The notes beneath the pieces were generated by a model. The model was not told where the DNA came from. It made no database searches and worked only from the letters and a program-made list of their open reading frames with translations. Both the position numbers and the translations under genes were made by a program. From positions 186,001 through 250,000 of the forward strand of contig NZ_FNBW01000003.1 in assembly GCF_900102465.1 (NCBI RefSeq): a DNA stretch of 64,000 nucleotides, written 5' to 3'. Below, in pieces: positions 24,978-33,498 of this stretch. The stretch is from Thalassobaculum litoreum DSM 18839 (GTDB lineage Bacteria; Pseudomonadota; Alphaproteobacteria; Thalassobaculales; Thalassobaculaceae). Position 1 is the stretch's first letter. The number at the start of each line of letters is the position of its first letter.

Positions 24978-26393
24978 TCAGATCGGGGCGGCGTGTTCCA
25001 GCTCGCAGGTCGACAGCAGCGCGCTGACGCGCTCGCCACCCTCGCCGGCACCGAACAGCGGCACGGTCAGGCGCGACCACTGGACCATCTGGAGGCCGTC
25101 GCTGGCGGCCACCACGCCGTTGCAGCGGTGCAGTACCGGCTCACGCCGACGCTGGACCGACCGCAGGTCGCGCTGGACGCAGAGGCCGAGCCCGCGGTCG
25201 GGCACGTCGATCAGGCGGGAGCCTTCCATGGCCCGGTGGACCCGGTCGTCCCAGACCTGTACCCCGCCGGGCGCGTAGCGGGCGATCCGCAGATCCTCGT
25301 TCGCGTCGATCACCAGGAGCTTGGTGCGGGTCTGGAACAGGCCCAGCCGTTCCAGGTCGCGCAGCATCCCCTCGCCGGTCCCGGCAGCGGCCTTTTCCTC
25401 CTGCCAGCGCGTGAGAATGACGGAGAAGGGGTGGGTCGCGGCCCAGGCCTGGCTGGAGGCGAGAATCTGGTGGATCGGCGCCTCGATGCTGTCGACCAGG
25501 GTGAGCGGCTCGTCATTGGCGGCGATGCGGCAGATCGCCCGCAGTCGGTCGATGAGCTGGACAGGGTGGCCCTTCTCGCGCACCCAGGCCATGCCGTTCC
25601 ACCAGGCGAAGGTGAGTTCGCCGGCCATCGGCGCCCAGACCTCGCACAGGGCGACGAGCTGGTTCAGCGCCTCCCGGCGGATCGCCACCGGGTCGAGCGC
25701 CACCACCTCCGGGACCGACGAGCGGAAGGACGTGCCGTGCAGGCTCCACTTGCGCTTAATGCCGACCCAGCCCAGCGAGCGCAGGGCGAAGCTGACCATC
25801 TCCGGGGTCGACTCGACCAGGCGGCGGTCCTTGAGGCAGTCGGCGGTGTTGACGGGCGCCAGCCACTCCGCCATGGCGAGGCTGCGGGCGAACCGCTCCT
25901 CGTCGACATGGCCGTGATCGTCCAGATCCTGCCGCAGCGGCGAGGCGAGCGGATAGCGCAGGGTGTCGGAGAGTTCGTAGGGCTGGGGCATGGGGAACGC
26001 CTCCGCCCCCCAGACCGACTGATCCTCGCCGATATCGTCCCGGCGCTGGCTCATCATCGTATCCAGGTAGCGGCAGGCGCTCTCTGCCTCCAGAAAGGCG
26101 ATGTCGACCGGCTCGGCGTCGCGGTCGACCAGCACCAGTTCGATCAAGGTGCTCGGGGCTTCCTCGGCAAGATGCAGCGGCAGCGCCTGCAGCGCCTCGG
26201 CGCAGGCGGTGCTGGGATTGAGGCGCACGACCGTGCGGTCGGACTGGATCCCGACATCCACCCAGCCGAAATGGTGCAGCATGGTGAACAGCATCGCCGC
26301 TTCGCCACCCGCTCCGTCGGAATGGCGGTCCTCGCGACCTGCCTGGGTCAGCCAGAACCCCCTGCCGACGCCGTTTCCGTCGTCTTCCCCCAT
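24978..26393 (-). CDS. Hypothetical protein with PAS_5-like C-terminus
   Basis: 471-residue cytosolic protein without membrane segments. The N-terminal 330 residues are Trp-rich and unrecognised. The last 110 (LLVIDANEDLRIARYAPGG, ending VSALLSTCELEHA) resemble the second half of PAS_5 domains seen elsewhere in this window, including the closing RLTVPLFGAGEGGERVSALL pattern. I chose ATG 26393 because the GTG at 26426 lacks a ribosome site. It may be a large sensory adaptor. Confidence in the coding call is good; in function, low. Confidence 0.65.
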   Translation of the reverse strand: MGEDDGNGVGRGFWLTQAGREDRHSDGAGGEAAMLFTMLHHFGWVDVGIQSDRTVVRLNPSTACAEALQALPLHLAEEAPSTLIELVLVDRDAEPVDIAFLEAESACRYLDTMMSQRRDDIGEDQSVWGAEAFPMPQPYELSDTLRYPLASPLRQDLDDHGHVDEERFARSLAMAEWLAPVNTADCLKDRRLVESTPEMVSFALRSLGWVGIKRKWSLHGTSFRSSVPEVVALDPVAIRREALNQLVALCEVWAPMAGELTFAWWNGMAWVREKGHPVQLIDRLRAICRIAANDEPLTLVDSIEAPIHQILASSQAWAATHPFSVILTRWQEEKAAAGTGEGMLRDLERLGLFQTRTKLLVIDANEDLRIARYAPGGVQVWDDRVHRAMEGSRLIDVPDRGLGLCVQRDLRSVQRRREPVLHRCNGVVAASDGLQMVQWSRLTVPLFGAGEGGERVSALLSTCELEHAAPI

Positions 26394-26564
26394 GCCCAAT
26401 CGCCCCTGGACAAAATTTAGCAGCACAAAAACTGTCGCATGCCCACGTCAACGCAAACAAGCCCGATTCGCGCGAGGGGATGCTGATTTGTCAATGGTTG
26501 AATAGTGGTGGGGCATACTAGAGGGGCCGTTGTAATAAACTACGGCGATGCTGCCCGAAAAGAG

Positions 26565-26604
26565 CAAGGTCGGCGCCAAAGGGTTACTTTCGGCGCCGAC
26601 CTTG
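26565..26604 (-). terminator. Rho-independent terminator of sodB
   Basis: A perfect 13-bp stem, CAAGGTCGGCGCC with GGCGCCGACCTTG, encloses a 14-base loop that can add four more pairs. Read on the minus strand it is followed at once by CTCTTTTC. It lies 88 bases past the sodB stop. The remainder of the 298-base gap is AT-rich relative to the window and otherwise featureless. Confidence 0.85.
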
Positions 26605-26691
26605 TGTCAATTGTCGACAGTTTGCTGGTCTCTCAGTCACCCTTTGCGATTAGATCGAAAAGGGTGATGAAAGCAGAGTTGATCGGGCCGA

Positions 26692-27300
26692 TCAGGACGC
26701 CTGACCGAAGATCTCGGCGACGCGCTCCCAGTTGACCAGATCGTTCACGAACGCCTTCACGTAGTCCGGACGGGCGTTGCGGTAGTCGATGTAGTAGGAG
26801 TGCTCCCAGACGTCGCAGCCGAGCAATGCGGTGCCTTCGCCGGTGGCGAGCGGGTTCACACCGTTCGGGGTCTTGGTGACGGCGAGCTTGCCGTCCTTAC
26901 CGAGGATCAGCCAGCACCAGCCGGAGCCGAACTGGCCGACGCCGGCCTGCACGAACTCGTCCTTCATTTTGTCGACGCTGCCGAAGTCGGAGACGATCTT
27001 CTTCTCCAGCTCGCCCGGAATGGACCCGCCGCCATTCGGCTTCATCCATTTCCAGAACTCGACGTGGTTCCAGTGCTGTGCGGCGTTGTTGAACAGGCCG
27101 CCGCCCTTGCCGCCATCATAGGAGGCCTTGACGATTTCCTCGAGCGACTTGCCCTCAAGGCCGCTGCCCTCGAGCAGCTTGTTGCCGTTGGTGACGTAGG
27201 CGTTGTGGTGCTTGTCATGGTGGTACTCCAAGGTCTCCTTGGACATGACCGGCGCCAGGGCGTCATGGGCATAGGGAAGATCGGGAAGTTCGAAGGCCAT
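26692..27300 (-). CDS. sodB: Superoxide dismutase, iron type
   Basis: 202-residue cytosolic Fe/Mn superoxide dismutase that converts superoxide to oxygen and peroxide. Metal ligands are His27, His76, Asp163 and His167 (DVWEHSYYID). Gln75 in NNAAQHWNH occupies the place of Gln69 of the E. coli enzyme, which marks the iron form. The ATG at 27300 has GGAGAG upstream; the longer frame to 27423 is excluded. A strong terminator follows. It appears to be a single-gene unit. Confidence 0.95.
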   Translation of the reverse strand: MAFELPDLPYAHDALAPVMSKETLEYHHDKHHNAYVTNGNKLLEGSGLEGKSLEEIVKASYDGGKGGGLFNNAAQHWNHVEFWKWMKPNGGGSIPGELEKKIVSDFGSVDKMKDEFVQAGVGQFGSGWCWLILGKDGKLAVTKTPNGVNPLATGEGTALLGCDVWEHSYYIDYRNARPDYVKAFVNDLVNWERVAEIFGQAS

Positions 27301-27435
27301 GGGTTGCTCTCCTCGTGTGAAACTCTCGACCGGCAGGCGTGCTGCCCGCCGGGGCCGGTGCGCGGGATGTAAACGAGTGCGGGGCCGCGTCGTTCCCGGC
27401 CGCACGTCACCATGTAATAGCAAGAGATTTCTTGT

Positions 27436-28341
27436 CTAGAGGGAAGCGGGTTTCGTCGCCTTCTCCGCCACCGCTTCCAGGAACTCCTCCAGGGTCTCCG
27501 GGTCGCGGCCGGCGAAGCGTTCGCGCAGGCCGAGATCGGCGACCCACATCTGCCGGTCGCGGGTGCCCAGCGCCGTGGACGGCTCCAGCCCGAGGTCGCG
27601 CAGGGTGTCGGCGACGCTGTCCATCTCGATCGCCCGGCGCTTTCCGTGCAGCGCCATGCGGCCCATATGGAAGGTCGCCACCTGGCGCCAGTCGAGGCCG
27701 GGGAAGGTGGACTGGATGGAGGCCAGCACCCGGTCGGCCACGCCGGCCCGGTCAGCGGCCACCAGGCTCTCGCACAGGATCGCCTCGATGCCCTTCATAA
27801 AGACCGAGCGGGCCATCTTGATGGTCGAGGCTTGGCCGATCTCCGTGCCCACCACTTCCACATTCATGCCGAGGCTCGTCATGGTCTCCGCGACGGCTTC
27901 CGCCGCCTCGCCGGCCAGCAGCATCGGCACCACATGACCGCGCCCCAGTACGGTGTCCATCACCGCCACGTCGACATAGCGGCAGGCGGAATTGCTCTCC
28001 ACCGCCTTGGCCGCCTTCACCTTCTTGCCGGGCGAGCAGGAGTTCAGGTCGAGATAGAGCTGGCCCTGGCGCAGATGCGGGGCGGCACTCTCCGCCGCTT
28101 CCAGGGCGCGCTCGGAGGTCACCGTCGACAGGATCAGGTCGGCCTCGGCCACGGCTTCCGCCGGGGTGTCGCAGGCGGTGGCGCCGAAGCTCTCGGCCTT
28201 GGCCCGCCACGCGTCGCGGGTCGCCGGGTCGGCCGCCAGGATGTCGTAGGTGGCGACGGACTTCGCCCCGGCGCCGAGCAGGCCCCGGGCGAGTTCCGGG
28301 CCGGCCTCGCCGAAGCCGATGAACGCGAGCTTCACGCTCAT
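27436..28341 (-). CDS. NAD(P)-binding 6-phosphogluconate/3-hydroxyisobutyrate dehydrogenase-like protein (DUF1932)
   Basis: 301 residues with an N-terminal Rossmann domain (LAFIGFGEAGPELARGL, residues 5-21) and a C-terminal all-helical domain of the DUF1932 type, with Lys in TIKMARSVFMKG as the presumed catalytic Lys. The phosphate-dependent loop of 6-phosphogluconate dehydrogenase is absent. Its ATG overlaps the stop of the CaiB gene by four bases (ATGA). It is the last gene of a four-gene minus-strand operon (27.4-31 kb). Substrate is probably a beta-hydroxyacid. Confidence 0.82.
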   Translation of the reverse strand: MSVKLAFIGFGEAGPELARGLLGAGAKSVATYDILAADPATRDAWRAKAESFGATACDTPAEAVAEADLILSTVTSERALEAAESAAPHLRQGQLYLDLNSCSPGKKVKAAKAVESNSACRYVDVAVMDTVLGRGHVVPMLLAGEAAEAVAETMTSLGMNVEVVGTEIGQASTIKMARSVFMKGIEAILCESLVAADRAGVADRVLASIQSTFPGLDWRQVATFHMGRMALHGKRRAIEMDSVADTLRDLGLEPSTALGTRDRQMWVADLGLRERFAGRDPETLEEFLEAVAEKATKPASL

Positions 28342-29561
28342 CCGACCGCTCCCGCCTTGCGCAGGGCCGCGATCTGCTCGCTGCCGTAGCCGAGCTCCGC
28401 CAGCAGCCCGTCGGTATCGCCGCCGAGCTCCGGACCCGGACGCTTCGGCGGCGCGGAGCCGGAATTGCGGATCGGATGGGCGACCATGCGGAAAGCCTCC
28501 TCAAGTCCCAGTTCGGCCCCGTTGGGCGGCGGCGGGAAGGCGTGGATGCCGTCGCGCTCGGCGACGAAGGGATTGTCCATGGCGTCGGCGATGTCGAGGA
28601 TCGGCGAGGCGGGGACGGTGCCGCCGAACTCCACCATCCATTCCGCCGTGGTCTTCGCGCTCAGCGCCTCGTCCAGAATCTCCTGGATGGCGGGGCGTTC
28701 GGCCAGACGGTCCTTGAAGGTGGCGAAGCGCGGATCGGTCGCCAGCTCCGGGCGTCCGATCTTCCGGCACAGCGCCGGCCAGAACTTCTCCTTGTTGCAC
28801 ATCAGATAGATCCAGCCGTCCCCGGTCTTGTAGGTCTGACACGGGGTCAGGGACGGATGGGCCGAGCGCGGCAGCCGGTCCTGCACATGGCCGGCGTTCA
28901 GGTACCAGGTGGAGAGATAGGTCACCGTGTGCAGCGCCAGGTCGAACAGGCTGACATCGACGTCGCGGCCCTCGCCGGAAGCGCGCGCCTGCAAGATCGC
29001 CGAGCTGACGCCGAAGGCCATGGTGACACCGGTCATCAGGTCGACCACCGACAGGCCGAACCGGCTCGGCGGCGAACCGGGCTCGCCGGTGACCGAGAAC
29101 CAGCCGGCTTCGGCCTGCATCAGGTAGTCGTAACCCGGCCAGGTCTTGCGCGATCCGTCGCGGCCATAGGCCGAGAGGTGGCCGCAGACGATTCTCGGGT
29201 TCACGTCCTTCAGGCTAGCGTAGTCGAGACCGAGCTTCTCCGGCACGTCGCCGCGCAGGTTGTTGGTCACGGCGTCGGCGGTGGCGGCCAGTTCCCGGAA
29301 GATCCGCCGCCCCTCGTCGCTGCGCAGGTCGAGGGCGACGCTGCGCTTGTTCAGGTTGAACGAGTGGAAGAACTGGCTCTGCCGGCCCTCGTCGTCGAAG
29401 AAATACGGACCGACGCCGCGCGCCATGTCGCCGCCGTCGGCCGGGTTCTCGATCTTGATGACCTCGGCGCCCTGGTTGGCGAGATACATGGTGCCGAACG
29501 GTCCGGCACCATACTGCTCGACCGCCAGGATGCGGACACCCTCCAGCGGCTGGCCTGCCAT
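28338..29561 (-). CDS. CaiB/BaiF family (class III) CoA-transferase
   Basis: 407-residue transferase that moves CoA between carboxylic acids. The N-terminal signature is LAVEQYGAGPFGTMYLANQG followed by GAEVIKIENP. The nucleophilic Asp is probably that in LSVVDLMTGVTMAFG near residue 175. SLNKRS-type FNLNKRSVALDLRS is present. It probably activates the acid that the neighbouring HIBADH-like enzymes act on or produce. The pair is translationally coupled to the downstream DUF1932 gene. Confidence 0.9.
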   Translation of the reverse strand: MAGQPLEGVRILAVEQYGAGPFGTMYLANQGAEVIKIENPADGGDMARGVGPYFFDDEGRQSQFFHSFNLNKRSVALDLRSDEGRRIFRELAATADAVTNNLRGDVPEKLGLDYASLKDVNPRIVCGHLSAYGRDGSRKTWPGYDYLMQAEAGWFSVTGEPGSPPSRFGLSVVDLMTGVTMAFGVSSAILQARASGEGRDVDVSLFDLALHTVTYLSTWYLNAGHVQDRLPRSAHPSLTPCQTYKTGDGWIYLMCNKEKFWPALCRKIGRPELATDPRFATFKDRLAERPAIQEILDEALSAKTTAEWMVEFGGTVPASPILDIADAMDNPFVAERDGIHAFPPPPNGAELGLEEAFRMVAHPIRNSGSAPPKRPGPELGGDTDGLLAELGYGSEQIAALRKAGAVG

Positions 29562-29632
29562 GGCCTCCTCCTCTCGTTCGTTTCCTCCGCCCGCCGCCCC
29601 TTTTGCTCAGAGACGTTCCCGGGCCGCGTGGC

Positions 29633-30544
29633 TCAGGCCTTCGGACCCTTCAGCTTGATCGCGTTGGCCTTTTCCAGGACCTCGATCGTCGCCTCGTGGT
29701 TCGCGGTCGGCATGACCTCCTTGTAGCCGGCCCAGATCTCGTTCAGCGAGGCGAGCAGCGGCGCGAACATGTCCTGGTCGCCGGCGAGCCCGGCGGCGAT
29801 GCCCACGTCCTTGGCCATCAGCGCGGTGGCGAAGCCGGAATTGTAGGTCCGCGGCAGCACCGACTGGTGATACTTGCGCTCGGTCGAGGAGTTGCGGCCG
29901 GTCGAGACGTTCAGGATGTCGACCATGGCGGACGGCTCGAGGCCGAACTTCTGGCCGATCAGCAGCGCCTCGTTCGCGGCGGTCAGGCCGACGGCGGAGA
30001 GATAGTTGTTCAGGCACTTCATCGCGTGGCCGGCGCCGAGCGGGCCGCAGCGGAAGATGTTCTTCCCCGTCGCCTCGAAGGTCGGCATGACCTTAGCGAG
30101 CGCATCCTCGTCGGAGCAGCCGACCATGATCGACAGGGTGGCCTTGTCGGCGCCCGTCACGCCGCCGGAGACCGGCGCGTCGATCAGGGTGATGCCCTTG
30201 GCCGCCAGCTCGTCGCCCAGCGCCCGGGTGCCCATCGGCGCCGAGGAGCTCATGTCGACCACGATCTTGCCCTCGGCGAACCCGGCGGCGAGGTTGTCGC
30301 CGTCGCCGAAGCAGATGCGGCGGACGACCTTGCCGTCGGGAACGATGGTGACGATGACGTCCGACATCTCCGACAGGGCGGCGAGGCTGGAGGCCCGCTT
30401 GGCGTCGAACTCGTCGGCGAAACGGCCCAGCTTGTCCTGGTCCAGGTCGAAGACGGCGATATCGACGCCGGCCTTCTTAGCATTGCGGGCCATCGGCCAA
30501 CCCATGTTGCCGATGCCGATCCACCCGACGGTGATGTCGGACAT
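29633..30544 (-). CDS. 3-hydroxyisobutyrate dehydrogenase family oxidoreductase
   Basis: 303-residue beta-hydroxyacid dehydrogenase. The Rossmann start is GWIGIGNMGWPMARN, the substrate loop is IDAPVSGGVTGADK (residues 115-128), and the catalytic Lys is in GHAMKCLNNYL near residue 175. All hallmarks are canonical. It sits between the carboxymuconolactone-decarboxylase-like gene (upstream) and CaiB (downstream), in one operon. The acid could be hydroxyisobutyrate, tartronate semialdehyde or a relative. Confidence 0.9.
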   Translation of the reverse strand: MSDITVGWIGIGNMGWPMARNAKKAGVDIAVFDLDQDKLGRFADEFDAKRASSLAALSEMSDVIVTIVPDGKVVRRICFGDGDNLAAGFAEGKIVVDMSSSAPMGTRALGDELAAKGITLIDAPVSGGVTGADKATLSIMVGCSDEDALAKVMPTFEATGKNIFRCGPLGAGHAMKCLNNYLSAVGLTAANEALLIGQKFGLEPSAMVDILNVSTGRNSSTERKYHQSVLPRTYNSGFATALMAKDVGIAAGLAGDQDMFAPLLASLNEIWAGYKEVMPTANHEATIEVLEKANAIKLKGPKA

Positions 30545-30595
30545 GTCAGTAACTCCGTGATGTAGGGTTCCAGGTGCGGGGCAGGGCGGTGGGGA

Positions 30596-30979
30596 TCAGT
30601 CGATCCCCATCTCCTTGAAGACCTCGCGGGCGTTGCGGAAGGCGTCGATCGCCGCCGGCACGCCGCAGTAGATGGCGGTCTGCAGGAAGACTTCCTTGAT
30701 GTCGTCCTTGGTCAGCCCGTTGTTGATGGCGCCGCGGATGTGCAGACGCAGCTCGTGGCTGCGGCCGAGTGCGACCAGCATGCCGAGATTCAGCATCGAG
30801 CGCTGCTGCCGGCTCAGGCCCGGACGGCCCCAGACCTCGCCCCAGCAGTATTCGGTGACCAGTTCCTGCATCGGCATGTTGAAGTCGTCGGCGGCCGCGA
30901 TCGACTTGTCGACATACTCGGCACCGAGAACCTCGCGCCGGTTCTTCAGACCGGCCTCGAACATGGCCTTGTCGCTCAT
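30596..30979 (-). CDS. Carboxymuconolactone decarboxylase family protein
   Basis: 127 residues, close in length and pattern to 4-carboxymuconolactone decarboxylase (PcaC). The AhpD-like core HELRLHIRGAINNGLTKDDIKEV and AIYCGVPAAIDAF are present. PcaC proteins act as decarboxylases and lack the AhpD CxxC; there is likewise none here. No other protocatechuate gene is near, so the true substrate may differ. It leads the operon and has GGAGGAAAA as ribosome site. Confidence 0.88.
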   Translation of the reverse strand: MSDKAMFEAGLKNRREVLGAEYVDKSIAAADDFNMPMQELVTEYCWGEVWGRPGLSRQQRSMLNLGMLVALGRSHELRLHIRGAINNGLTKDDIKEVFLQTAIYCGVPAAIDAFRNAREVFKEMGID

Positions 30980-30994
30980 GATTTTTCCTCCGAT

Positions 30995-31004
30995 TTGTAT
31001 ACAA
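30995..31004. promoter_or_regulatory. Perfect palindrome TTGTATACAA in operon promoter
   Basis: The dyad is 16 bases upstream of the ATG at 30979 in the divergent gap with folB. TNGTNNACNA-like dyads are typical of GntR-family operators. A related TTGTGTACAA lies at 59293, also between divergent genes. No GntR gene is in the window. Confidence 0.4.
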
Positions 31005-31189
31005 GATTGGCGCAGACCCTAGACCCGACGGACCTCCGCGCCAAGATAGGAAGGTGACGAGACGGGTTTCGCTCCCTCGATGGCGGGTTTGGGACGACAA
31101 AACCCCATCCTTGCGTCTAGGGTGCGCACCGCTCGACGACGCGCAACCCCGTAATTTTCCGGGTGCGAGAACTGGCTGAGAAGAGGACG

Positions 31190-31621
31190 ATGGCGCCCGA
31201 GGGACCGATGACCTTCACGATCGAAGAACCGCGCGCGGCCGACACCACCGAGGTGGTCGACGCCCTTTATACCGTGCGGATCAACGCCCTGGTGGTGGAT
31301 TTCCAGATCGGCATCCATGCCCACGAACAGGGCGTGCGCCAGCGCGTGCGGGTCGACATCGCCGTCGATGTGACGCGCCCCGAGGGCGGCTTCCGTGAGG
31401 ACTACGCCCGGGTCTATTGCTACGAGCGCATCGTCAAGGCGGTCCGCGCCCTGGCCGGCGGCGGCCATGTGAAGCTGGTGGAGACCCTGGCCGACCGGGT
31501 TGCCGAGATCTGCCTGGCCGACGAGCGCGCGCAGCGGGCGGAGGTCACGATTTCCAAGCTCGACGTGTTCCACGACGCCGAAAGCGTCGGCGTGACCGTG
31601 GTGCGCCGCCGGGTCGGGTAG
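31190..31621 (+). CDS. folB: Dihydroneopterin aldolase family protein
   Basis: 143-residue FolB-fold protein of folate synthesis that cleaves 7,8-dihydroneopterin to hydroxymethyldihydropterin and glycolaldehyde. Signatures are FQIGIHAHEQGVRQRVRVD, where the first part matches the substrate-binding GVxxxE region, and SKLDVFHDAESVGVTV at the end. A Tyr in DYARVYCYERIV is equivalent to the family's catalytic Tyr region. Start uncertain: ATG 31190 (AGAGG close by) or ATG 31208 (GAGGG). A DHNTP epimerase-like role is possible. Confidence 0.82.
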   Translation: MAPEGPMTFTIEEPRAADTTEVVDALYTVRINALVVDFQIGIHAHEQGVRQRVRVDIAVDVTRPEGGFREDYARVYCYERIVKAVRALAGGGHVKLVETLADRVAEICLADERAQRAEVTISKLDVFHDAESVGVTVVRRRVG

Positions 31622-31681
31622 GCAACACTCCCCACCGGCCTCGATTTGGCTTACCCTGCGGATGTCAACAGGGGGGTGGCC

Positions 31682-32602
31682 ATGAGCACATTGCAGGAAC
31701 TCGATCCCGACTGCTACGCCGACGGAAACCCGAACGCCGTGGATGTGGTGATCGTGCCGCGCGCCCGGGACATCGGCGGCTTCGAGGTGCGCCGGGCGCT
31801 GCCCTCGACCAAACGGCAGATGATCGGGCCGTTCATCTTCTGGGACCAGATGGGGCCGGCCTCGATGCCGGTCGGCGAGGGGATCAACGTCCGCCCGCAC
31901 CCGCATATCGGCCTCGCCACTCTGACCTTTCTGTTCGACGGCGAGATCCATCATCGCGACAGCCTCGGCACGACCCAGCCGATCCGGCCGGGCGAGGTCA
32001 ACCTGATGACCGCCGGCAAGGGCATCGTGCATTCCGAGCGGATGGACGATGCGGTGAAGGCCATGGGGCCGCACCTGTTCGGCATCCAGTCCTGGATCGC
32101 CCTGCCGAAGGCCAGCGAGGAGGTGGCGCCCGCCTTCGAACACCGCGACCAGACGGCGCTGCCGACCCTGGAGGCGGAGGGCAAGGCGGTGCGGATCATC
32201 GCCGGCTCCCTGTGGGGCGCGACTTCGCCGGTCACCACCTTCTCCGAAATGATATACGCCGACGTCGCGCTGGAGACCGGTGCGCGTCTGCCGATCCCGG
32301 CCGAGCACGAGGAGCGGGCGATCTACGTCTCCGAAGGGACCGTGGTCATCAACGGCGACCGGTTCGAGTGCGGCCAGCTCCTGGTCCTGCATCCGGGCGA
32401 CCCGGTCACCGTCGAGGCGGCGAGCCGGGCCCGCATCCAGGTGCTGGGCGGCGAGCCGATGGACGGCCCGCGCTTCATCTGGTGGAACTTCGTGCACTCG
32501 TCGAAGGACCGGATCGAGTCCGCCAAGGCGGACTGGAAGGCCGGCAAGTTCGACATCGTCCCCGGCGACGAGGAGGAGTTCATCCCGCTGCCGGAGAAGT
32601 GA
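31682..32602 (+). CDS. Pirin family protein
   Basis: 306-residue bicupin. The metal-binding pattern of pirins is intact: RPHPHIGLATLTFLFDG, then IHHRDSLGT and GKGIVHSER. A C-terminal cupin with HEERAIYVSEG follows. Bacterial pirins often have quercetinase activity or bind metabolic enzymes. The ATG at 31682 is chosen over one 12 codons upstream because GGGGTGG precedes it. It is convergent with the next SDR gene. Confidence 0.9.
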   Translation: MSTLQELDPDCYADGNPNAVDVVIVPRARDIGGFEVRRALPSTKRQMIGPFIFWDQMGPASMPVGEGINVRPHPHIGLATLTFLFDGEIHHRDSLGTTQPIRPGEVNLMTAGKGIVHSERMDDAVKAMGPHLFGIQSWIALPKASEEVAPAFEHRDQTALPTLEAEGKAVRIIAGSLWGATSPVTTFSEMIYADVALETGARLPIPAEHEERAIYVSEGTVVINGDRFECGQLLVLHPGDPVTVEAASRARIQVLGGEPMDGPRFIWWNFVHSSKDRIESAKADWKAGKFDIVPGDEEEFIPLPEK

Positions 32603-32605
32603 CGC

Positions 32606-33364
32606 TCAGCCGACCCGAACCATCGCGCCGTCGACCGGGATCGCCGCGCCGCTGATGTAGCGGGCGAGCGGCGAGGCGAGGAACACCATCAGCACCGCCA
32701 GGTCCTCGGGCTCGCCGAAATAGCCGGCCGGGATGAACCGGTCGATGAAGGCCTGCCGGCTCTCCTCGGTCGGGTGCAGGCGGTTGTCGATCTGCTCGGA
32801 ATGGATCCGTCCCGGCGCGATTGTGTTCACGGTGATCCCGAACGGCGCCAGCTCCAGCGACATCGTGCGCGACCAGGACTGCAGCGCCGCCTTGGCCGGC
32901 ATGGCGGCGTTCATCGAGTGGCCGACCATGGCGCCGGTCACGTTGACGATGCGGCCCCAGCGGCGCTCCTTCATCCCCGGCACGATCGCCGCCGACAGCC
33001 GCCGCGCCGCCTCGAAGTTCAGCTTGAACGACGCCTCCCAGAACGCCTCGTCCCAGGGGTCCTCCATGGGCCGCGAGCCGCCGGCGTTGTTGATCAGGAT
33101 GTCGATCGTGCCGCCGGCCGCCTCCAGGGCGCGCTCGGCTATCGCGGCGCAGCCCTCCACGCTGTCCAGGTCTCCGGTCACGGCCACCGGGGCCGGGCCG
33201 CCGGCCGCGACCGCCTCGTCGATCACCGCCTGCAGGGCGGCCTCCCGCCGGCCATGGATGATCACCCTGGCGCCTTCGCGGGCCATCAGCAGGGCGGCGG
33301 AGCGGCCGATGCCGGCCGACGCGCCCGAGATCAGCGCAGTCTTGTCGGAGAGAAGCAGGTCCAT
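32606..33364 (-). CDS. Atypical short-chain dehydrogenase lacking the catalytic Tyr
   Basis: 252 residues of SDR fold. The cofactor motif is SGASAGIGRSAAL (residues 14-26) and NNAGG follows. The usual Ser-Tyr-Lys triad is broken: the region reads IVNVTGAMVGHSMNAAMPAK, with Ala four residues before the Lys where Tyr should be and Thr-Gly at the Ser position. The C-terminal DGAMVRVG keeps the family end. Some SDR relatives share the NAA-x-PAK form, so this may be a real subfamily with different chemistry. AAGGA precedes the ATG. Confidence 0.85.
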   Translation of the reverse strand: MDLLLSDKTALISGASAGIGRSAALLMAREGARVIIHGRREAALQAVIDEAVAAGGPAPVAVTGDLDSVEGCAAIAERALEAAGGTIDILINNAGGSRPMEDPWDEAFWEASFKLNFEAARRLSAAIVPGMKERRWGRIVNVTGAMVGHSMNAAMPAKAALQSWSRTMSLELAPFGITVNTIAPGRIHSEQIDNRLHPTEESRQAFIDRFIPAGYFGEPEDLAVLMVFLASPLARYISGAAIPVDGAMVRVG

Positions 33365-33498
33365 CTGTACGTCCTTACGTCCGGTGAGGTCCGCATGATG
33401 CCAGGGCCGCCCCAGGCCGCAAGGTGCCGAGGCGGCATGAGGCCGATGCATCTGGCCGTCTTTTCGCCCGGCGGGCGTGGCGCTACAGTCCCGTCGTC

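Noticed and set aside
30596-30979. A complete protocatechuate pathway
   Set aside because: No pcaGH, pcaB or pcaIJ genes occur in the window, so the decarboxylase-like protein alone is not enough.
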